Source: Plakobranchus ocellatus
Taxonomy: Eukaryota > Mollusca > Gastropoda > Plakobranchidae
Length of the DNA stretch: 24,577 nucleotides
Direction of reading: 5' to 3'
Assembly: GCA_019648995.1 (NCBI GenBank)
Contig: BLXT01007857.1
Span: forward strand, 201,638-226,214
Part shown: positions 19,973 through 24,577 of the stretch, piece by piece
Numbering within the stretch: position 1 is the first letter of the stretch
Layout of the letters: each line of letters begins with the position of its first letter
The notes under the pieces: model-generated
Seen by the model: the letters and a program-made list of their open reading frames with translations, nothing else
What the model was told of the DNA's origin: nothing
Database searches by the model: none
Program-made: the position numbers and the translations under genes

Positions 19973-20487
19973 GGATTTGATTTATCAGAATCAAACGAGT
20001 AAGGTTGACTTGAAGTAAGAAGTAAAGGAGAAAGTCAATACTAAAACTAAATGTTAAACTTTTAAATAATGGAATTTGATATATCACTATCAGGATGATG
20101 AAGAGATGATTACAAATAAGAAATAAAGTAATAAATCAATTTTGAAACTTAATGCCTGAAGTCATACCTCCAAATAAGGAATTTGATTTATCAGGATGAT
20201 GACAATTAAGAAATAAAGTAATAAATCAATTTTAAAACTTAATGCCTGAAGCCATACCTCCAAATAAGGAATTTGATTTATCAGGATGATCAAGAGATGA
20301 TTACAATTCAGAAATAAAGTAATAAATCAATTTTAAAACTTAATGCCTGAAGCCACACCTCCAAATAAGGAATTTGATTTATCAGGATGATGAAGAGATG
20401 ATTACAATTAAGAAATAAAGTAATAAATCAATTTTAAAACTTAATGCCTGAAGCCATACCTCCAAATAAGGAATTTGATTTATCAGG
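19973..20487. repeat. Tandem array of about 101-bp units
   Basis: Units begin GGAATTTGATTTATCAGGATG, allowing for variants. They start at 19973 (diverged, 98 bp), 20071 (107), 20178 (90, with an internal deletion), 20268 (101) and 20369 (101), with a partial copy at 20470. The last two full units are nearly identical. A further, much degraded copy may lie at 19899-19972. The array sits immediately downstream of the CENPV-like stop codon. Confidence 0.93.
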
Positions 20488-20528
20488 GTTTAATATGTAA
20501 AGCTCACAGTAAGTGAGAGGAGGTAATG

Positions 20529-20659
20529 TTAATCTGTGGGACTCTTGGAATATTTGCTGATATCAGATGTTTTCATTGTATTCTCCCAGTTAACTCCATC
20601 AAATTGAACAATTGAGACACTTTTGACTGTGCCAGGGTCAAGGCAGTGTGGCATCACCC
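20529..20659 (-). CDS. CENPV: CENPV-like last coding exon
   Basis: Acceptor CATCTGCAG on the minus strand. Two bases complete a Gly codon, then VMPHCLDPGTVKSVS, QFDGVNWENTM and a short tail follow to TAA at 20531-20529. The PHCLD-x-GTV-x-S and F-x-G-x-x-WE patterns are those of the CENPV C-terminus. Confidence 0.93.
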
Positions 20660-23600
20660 CTGCAGATGAAGAGATAAATGTACAAAAAAAAGTTTATCAA
20701 ATTTTAATGTATAGGTAAAACAATTTGAGGAAACCCTTCACAACTTGCCAGATAAGCACGATGATGTTTTCAATCCCCCTGCATTTCATGTACATTTTGT
20801 AGTATGAATTTATTTCATTTTATTTTTATTTACATATTTTTTGCAGATCTTAATTAGAATTGAAGTCATGAACGTTTGAAGGAAATAAATTAATAAAAAA
20901 CGAGAAAATTGCATTGAAACCCATTTATTTTGATGTTACATGGGTCTATCACAAAATTAACGCCAGCAAGTTCCACCAGGTTTTCTCACATTGACCTGTC
21001 ATATTTACTTAAACACATCTTTTCATATCTTCCTTGAGTTCTAAAGATAGAATTTCACAGTCTCTAAACCAATAACACGCAAAAATAAAAAAAAATTAAA
21101 AATTGTAAACTGACTTGGATAGCTTAGATTTTTATCTCAAATTATCACTCAACCTTAGCCCCTGGAATAAAAAAAATTTGCCTTAAATTTTTTTAAATTT
21201 ATAAAGCAGCTGCAACTGAAGCTCTTGCACAAATAAAATAAGGGAAAATGTTTTGTATAATTGGAAAATTTTCATGAACAGTTTTATATCTTATGTTGAT
21301 TAAAGAAATTGACCACATTAACAACAAAATGAGTTCCTGCAACATCCCTGAGCAAAGATATCCAGCATTATAATGTGCTGCCATGTTTTTTTTAGGCCTA
21401 ACTAGTTCAAGCAAAATGGATGCCTTAAAACTAGTAAAACAAACCATTTTAGCCACAGTAAAATTTTGCACGGTAAGTCACATCTCACTTTTTTTGTGAC
21501 AGAGATACACACAAAGACAGTGTACAGTAAGATTCATCTTAATCAATCTTTTTAAGTACATTTTATAATTCTGGAATATTTTGAGCAACTCATACTGTAT
21601 GGTAAAGGACAATGGTACGTTCAATGCACTTTGGATTATTTACATGAAAGGGTTATTAATGTTATGTTGATATATAAAAATGTCAGTATGTTGAAATACA
21701 GAAACAGAGTGAAAAAATACTCTCTTCTTCCATAACCTCACCTCTCTACTATCGTCTGTGCTAAGTTTTCAAAGTGTTATGCACTTTAAAAGCACAGGTA
21801 AAGGTACCTAGGTAAACAATTGCTTGTATTCTCCGAGTATGAAGGTTTGCATTGAAAAATGGGTGGAAAGTCCTCAGGAGAGGATTTTATTACTCAAACG
21901 TACTAAGAAAGCATATAAGATGAATACCAAGGAAACCATATAATGTTGATACATGTATGAGAGAAATGTAGTGAAAAACATGCTGATAGTAGAAAAATAT
22001 TTCATAGAAAAAAATAGAAGACAACGATTGGAGCTTGATATAGATAATATGCAAAATATCAATACAGCAGAAGTCAAAAGGGTAGAGTGCACTGTAGATA
22101 ACTTGATGTCATTTTTAAGGCCCCAAAGACATCAACAGGCTATGAAACAGCATTTATTTCAGAGCCCTTAGACATTTGCAGAGCAAACTAAGAAAAAAAA
22201 AAATGTGCAAAGCCAAAATATAAATAGAGTGACACGATATTTTGGCTTATCTATGATACAATCTAAAGATATAAATAGAGAGACAAGATATGATATTTTG
22301 TACCACGGATTACTTTGGCTTATCTATGAGTTGTGCCTAAATAACATCAGAAACAAAATGGCATGACTCATGAACAAAATATGTTCAACAATGAATTTTT
22401 TTTTTTAAATGTTCAACAGAGATGGAGATTTTAATTTCAACTTGACTACAAGCCATTTCAATGAACACAAAGTTATGATACTTACAAAATGGCACAATTC
22501 TGAAATATTAGATACCATTCTGTACCATGGTATTGAATTGTAATTTAAGGAGGTACAAATTATAGCTCTATCATCCTGAAAAAAGAGCACCATTTTTATT
22601 TAAAATAGCTACATGTTGATACAGATGCTCTTAGATGTGCCTAACAATCTTATGCTGATTCATTGTCATCTTTTAGTTCTCCAACAGAGAAGCAAGTGAT
22701 CAGTCCTCTTTATGTTGTTTTTTTTTATAGCTGGTTGTTCATCATTTTTTTTAACATGGCAATTTTTTATATTTTTTTTCCACTTATCCCTGTATGATCG
22801 TCTTTCTGCCTTTTGACAAATCAAGTGTGTCTGGGATTAATTAATTTATGTGCCGGGCTGGATATCACCTTCAGGATCTGAGAAGCCAGGTGTACTTAAT
22901 AATCCATCTTTTCTTTCAGTAAAGATCTCTCATTTTGTGTTTAAACCATGACTACTCAATGAAGAAAACCAGAGCGTGGTGGCACAGAAGTTAAGAAACT
23001 AGAAATAGAAAATTTTCATCACAAGTCAAAATCTTGCCATGCTCCATGCTGCTGGGGGCTAAAATAAGCTGACACCATCAAAGTAGTTAGTGTGCTCTAT
23101 GTCGCACAATACTGATTGTAACATAACTTTTCATGACTGAGTAAAAGAGATACCAATTTCAGAATTTAAAAAAGGCAGGTGATGCTTAGCAGCTTAAGCT
23201 GATGATGCATCTTTTTCCTCTTCATCAAATGTGCACATCTGCGTTAAAACCACTTCACACTGACAGACAAACCACCATTAAGGTGTCAATATGTTGGCCC
23301 CTAAATTCACATTGCATTAAGAAAATTTCATTTGCGGAATTTTTTCATTATTAACTCAATAACTCTGAGTGGCCATCGGAACGATACGGATGACCGAGCG
23401 GCCGCTAACTATATGAAAGAAAAGGGGCAGAGGGAGAAAACTCCGTCCAGATGTGGGAAAAAAATCCGGACACAAAGAGTTAAAAATGAGAAAAAAAAGT
23501 TATACGTAAGGCAGACTTAGGATTTTATAAAGATCTCATCAACAATACATTCTAAATTTATACCTGTACTTGTATTAAGGTATTTTATTACAAAATTATA

Positions 23601-23936
23601 AATAAGAAAAGCATAAATTTGTTCATCAATACTAGAAAGAAAAATAGATTAAAAATGTTAATAAAACATGAGGAGCAGTTTTTATTCTTTAAAACAGTGT
23701 AATATTTGAAACAATCATCTTAAATTGAAAGGATAAAGTTTTAACTAATTTTTGCTTCTCAGGTGCTTTTTACTCATCACATTTAAATTTTGTTTTTTTA
23801 CCAAGAGACAAGAAGCCTCACCGCAGCCATCCTGGTTAGATCTAGGAGTGTAGAAGCTTTGTACCCCACATCTTGAACAGAACATGTGCTTAGCTTTTCC
23901 AGTGTTGAAGGTGTAGGTTGTTAAAATGGATTCTCC
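20529..23936 (-). CDS. CENPV: CENPV-family protein (GFA / Mss4-like zinc fold), last two coding exons, 5' partial
   Basis: The minus-strand exons are 23936-23822 and 20659-20529, with GT/AG borders and matching phase. The family has the glutathione-dependent formaldehyde-activating (GFA) zinc fold. In mammals CENPV acts at centromeres and on spindle microtubules; the role in invertebrates is not established. The first exon here reads LTTYTFNTGKAKHMFCSRCG then VQSFYTPRSN, with the CxxC zinc ligands intact. The second reads PHCLDPGTVKS and FDGVNWE and ends in a basic, Ser-rich tail. Both match the C-terminal half of vertebrate CENPV. The N-terminal exons with the first Cys pairs lie right of the window. 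Enzyme activity should not be assumed. Confidence 0.92.
22215..22329 (+). repeat. Imperfect direct duplication
   Basis: ATATAAATAGAG-(A/T)-GACA begins each copy and TTTGGCTTATCTATGA ends it (about 22215-22256 and 22266-22329). The second copy carries about 20 extra bases in the middle. Confidence 0.75.
23358..23483. mobile_element. Possible short TTAA element (decayed MITE)
   Basis: The left end reads ATAACTCTGAGTGGCC (from 23359) and the reverse complement of the right end is TTAACTCTTTGTGTCC. They agree at about 12 of 16 positions. TTAA is kept only on the right (23480-23483). The interior is unusually GC-rich for this intron (GACCGAGCGGCCGC). The evidence is weak. Confidence 0.3.
23822..23936 (-). 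CDS. CENPV: CENPV-like penultimate exon, FCSRCGVQSFYTPRSN
   Basis: The acceptor is CACTGCCAG and the donor GTGAGG on the minus strand. It enters in phase 0 and leaves one base over. Residues include TTYTFNTGKAKHMFCSRCG, where CSRCG carries two predicted zinc-binding cysteines. The open frame extends upstream to a Met at 23957, but that part is intron before the acceptor. Confidence 0.92.
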
Positions 23937-24047
23937 CTGGCAGTGATAAAACAACACATGTTAACTTCAGGCAGAGTGGCTGCCCGTGATAGTAGTATTG
24001 ACTAGCATGCTCAAAAGAAACTGAAAAAAGTAATTATGACATAGTCC

Positions 24048-24292
24048 TGTAGCGATATCACTCATAATGACCTTATCATGTTTCATATCCTCCTTACTGT
24101 AGTTCTCCTTTAATTATTTTCCATGTTTCGTAATTTAGTTTGTTTTGTTGTGATGTTGACCCAAAAAGAAAAAGTGAAAGTAGAAAGACTCGCTCTCGCT
24201 GGTTTGGGATTTTTGTCAATAAGGTTGAATAAAAAGCTCTTACAACTTAACAAAGATTTCCTAGTTTTACTTATTGTAAGGACGCTTTATTC
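24048..24292 (+). mobile_element. Probable 5' LTR of a Ty3/gypsy-type retrotransposon
   Basis: It begins TGTAGCGATATCAC, contains an AATAAA-type signal (24227-24232) and is followed directly by a primer-site-like GTGACCCCGACGT. The left border is chosen because LTRs start with TG; the matching 3' LTR lies outside the window, so the borders are unproven. The element is on the plus strand, antisense to the CENPV-like gene. Confidence 0.45.
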
Positions 24293-24306
24293 GTGACCCC
24301 GACGTT
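24293..24306 (+). other. Primer-binding-site-like sequence, tRNA-Trp type
   Basis: GTGACCCCGACGTTA resembles the complement of the 3' end of metazoan tRNA-Trp (TGGTGACCCCGACGTGA), the primer reported for CsRn1-type gypsy elements. It has mismatches near both ends. The comparison is from memory. Confidence 0.45.
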
Positions 24307-24503
24307 AAGTAAACACGTCACAAGCAATAGATTTTTAGAATACAAATCTAGATCTAAAAACTAGCTTACTGCGCGAGTAAGCCGGCTAACACTACAGTCT
24401 ACACTCCCTATACAGCTCCATACTGGATTTAGATCTAGATCTAGGTCTATTCCTCCATTTTTCAACCTAATATCATAATTTTGACAGCCTTAGACCGTTA
24501 ACC

Positions 24504-24577
24504 ATGGAACTCGATGCTATCAAACAGCTGGCGGACGCAATCAGAGAGCAAACTCTTCACGCAACGCAGGCCACAAC
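24504..24577 (+). CDS. Start of a gag-like ORF, 3' partial
   Basis: ATG in context ACCATGG, followed by an open frame to the window's end: MELDAIKQLADAIREQTLHA and five more residues. It lies 200 bases after the primer-site-like sequence, where gag is expected. The amphipathic, Gln-rich start suits a gypsy Gag N-terminus, but 25 residues are too few for a family match. It could instead be a first exon of an unrelated gene. Confidence 0.4.
   Translation, partial: MELDAIKQLADAIREQTLHATQAT

Larger units (their letters stand above)
19480..20528 (-). other. Probable 3' UTR of the CENPV-like gene
   Basis: The interval between the stop codon and the candidate poly(A) signal. If correct, the UTR is about 1.05 kb and roughly half of it is the tandem array at 19973-20487. 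The limits are inferred from the signal only. Confidence 0.45.
20660..23821 (-). other. CENPV-like intron
   Basis: 3,162 bp, AT-rich. It contains a duplicated segment at 22215-22329 and a possible short TTAA element at 23358-23483. Open frames up to 90 codons show no family resemblance. Confidence 0.8.

Noticed and set aside
1..24577. tRNA, rRNA, CRISPR arrays, bacterial promoters or ribosome binding sites
   Set aside because: None seen, and they would not fit a spliced animal locus.

Overview
The window is animal nuclear DNA. Introns are long and AT-rich, splice sites are canonical GT/AG, and exons are short (46-147 nt apart from the last), with microsatellites and small transposons between them. 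There is no sign of bacterial operons, rRNA, tRNA or CRISPR. Repeated TAGATC runs (for example 16048-16073 and 24428-24446), a look I associate with heterobranch snails, make a mollusc my best guess. That guess is recollection, not proof.

Positions 1-18,585 hold most of one plus-strand gene, TRMT2A, the SAM-dependent tRNA (uracil-5)-methyltransferase that makes m5U54 in the T-loop of tRNA. I could place 17 coding exons whose phases chain without a break. They run from the end of the RNA-recognition domain, through the central domain and the Rossmann methyltransferase domain (DVCCGTGTIG, DPPRAGL, VYVSCNP, KHCE), to a stop at 18,323-18,325 and a poly(A) signal at 18,561. The first exons lie left of the window. 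About 25 residues are lost in a 374-base run of N (13,649-14,022).

Positions 19,480-23,936 hold the 3' part of a convergent minus-strand gene of the CENPV family (GFA / Mss4-like zinc fold). Its last two coding exons are 23,936-23,822 and 20,659-20,529. A long 3' UTR probably follows and contains an array of about 101-bp tandem repeats.

The introns carry mobile elements. A 698-bp TTAA-flanked element has perfect 18-bp inverted ends (15,662-16,359). A 311-bp TTAA element lies at 4,966-5,276, and a possible short relative lies near 23,358-23,483. A CpG-richer unclassified stretch spans about 14,430-15,661. At the right edge is the start of an LTR retrotransposon (LTR about 24,048-24,292, a tRNA-Trp-like primer site, and the start of a gag-like ORF at 24,504).

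The most unusual local structure is at 7,382-7,665. A 71-bp unit made of the last 52 nt of a TRMT2A coding exon plus its 5' splice site is repeated four times head to tail, placing four candidate donor sites in a row. The two genes are not obviously linked in function.
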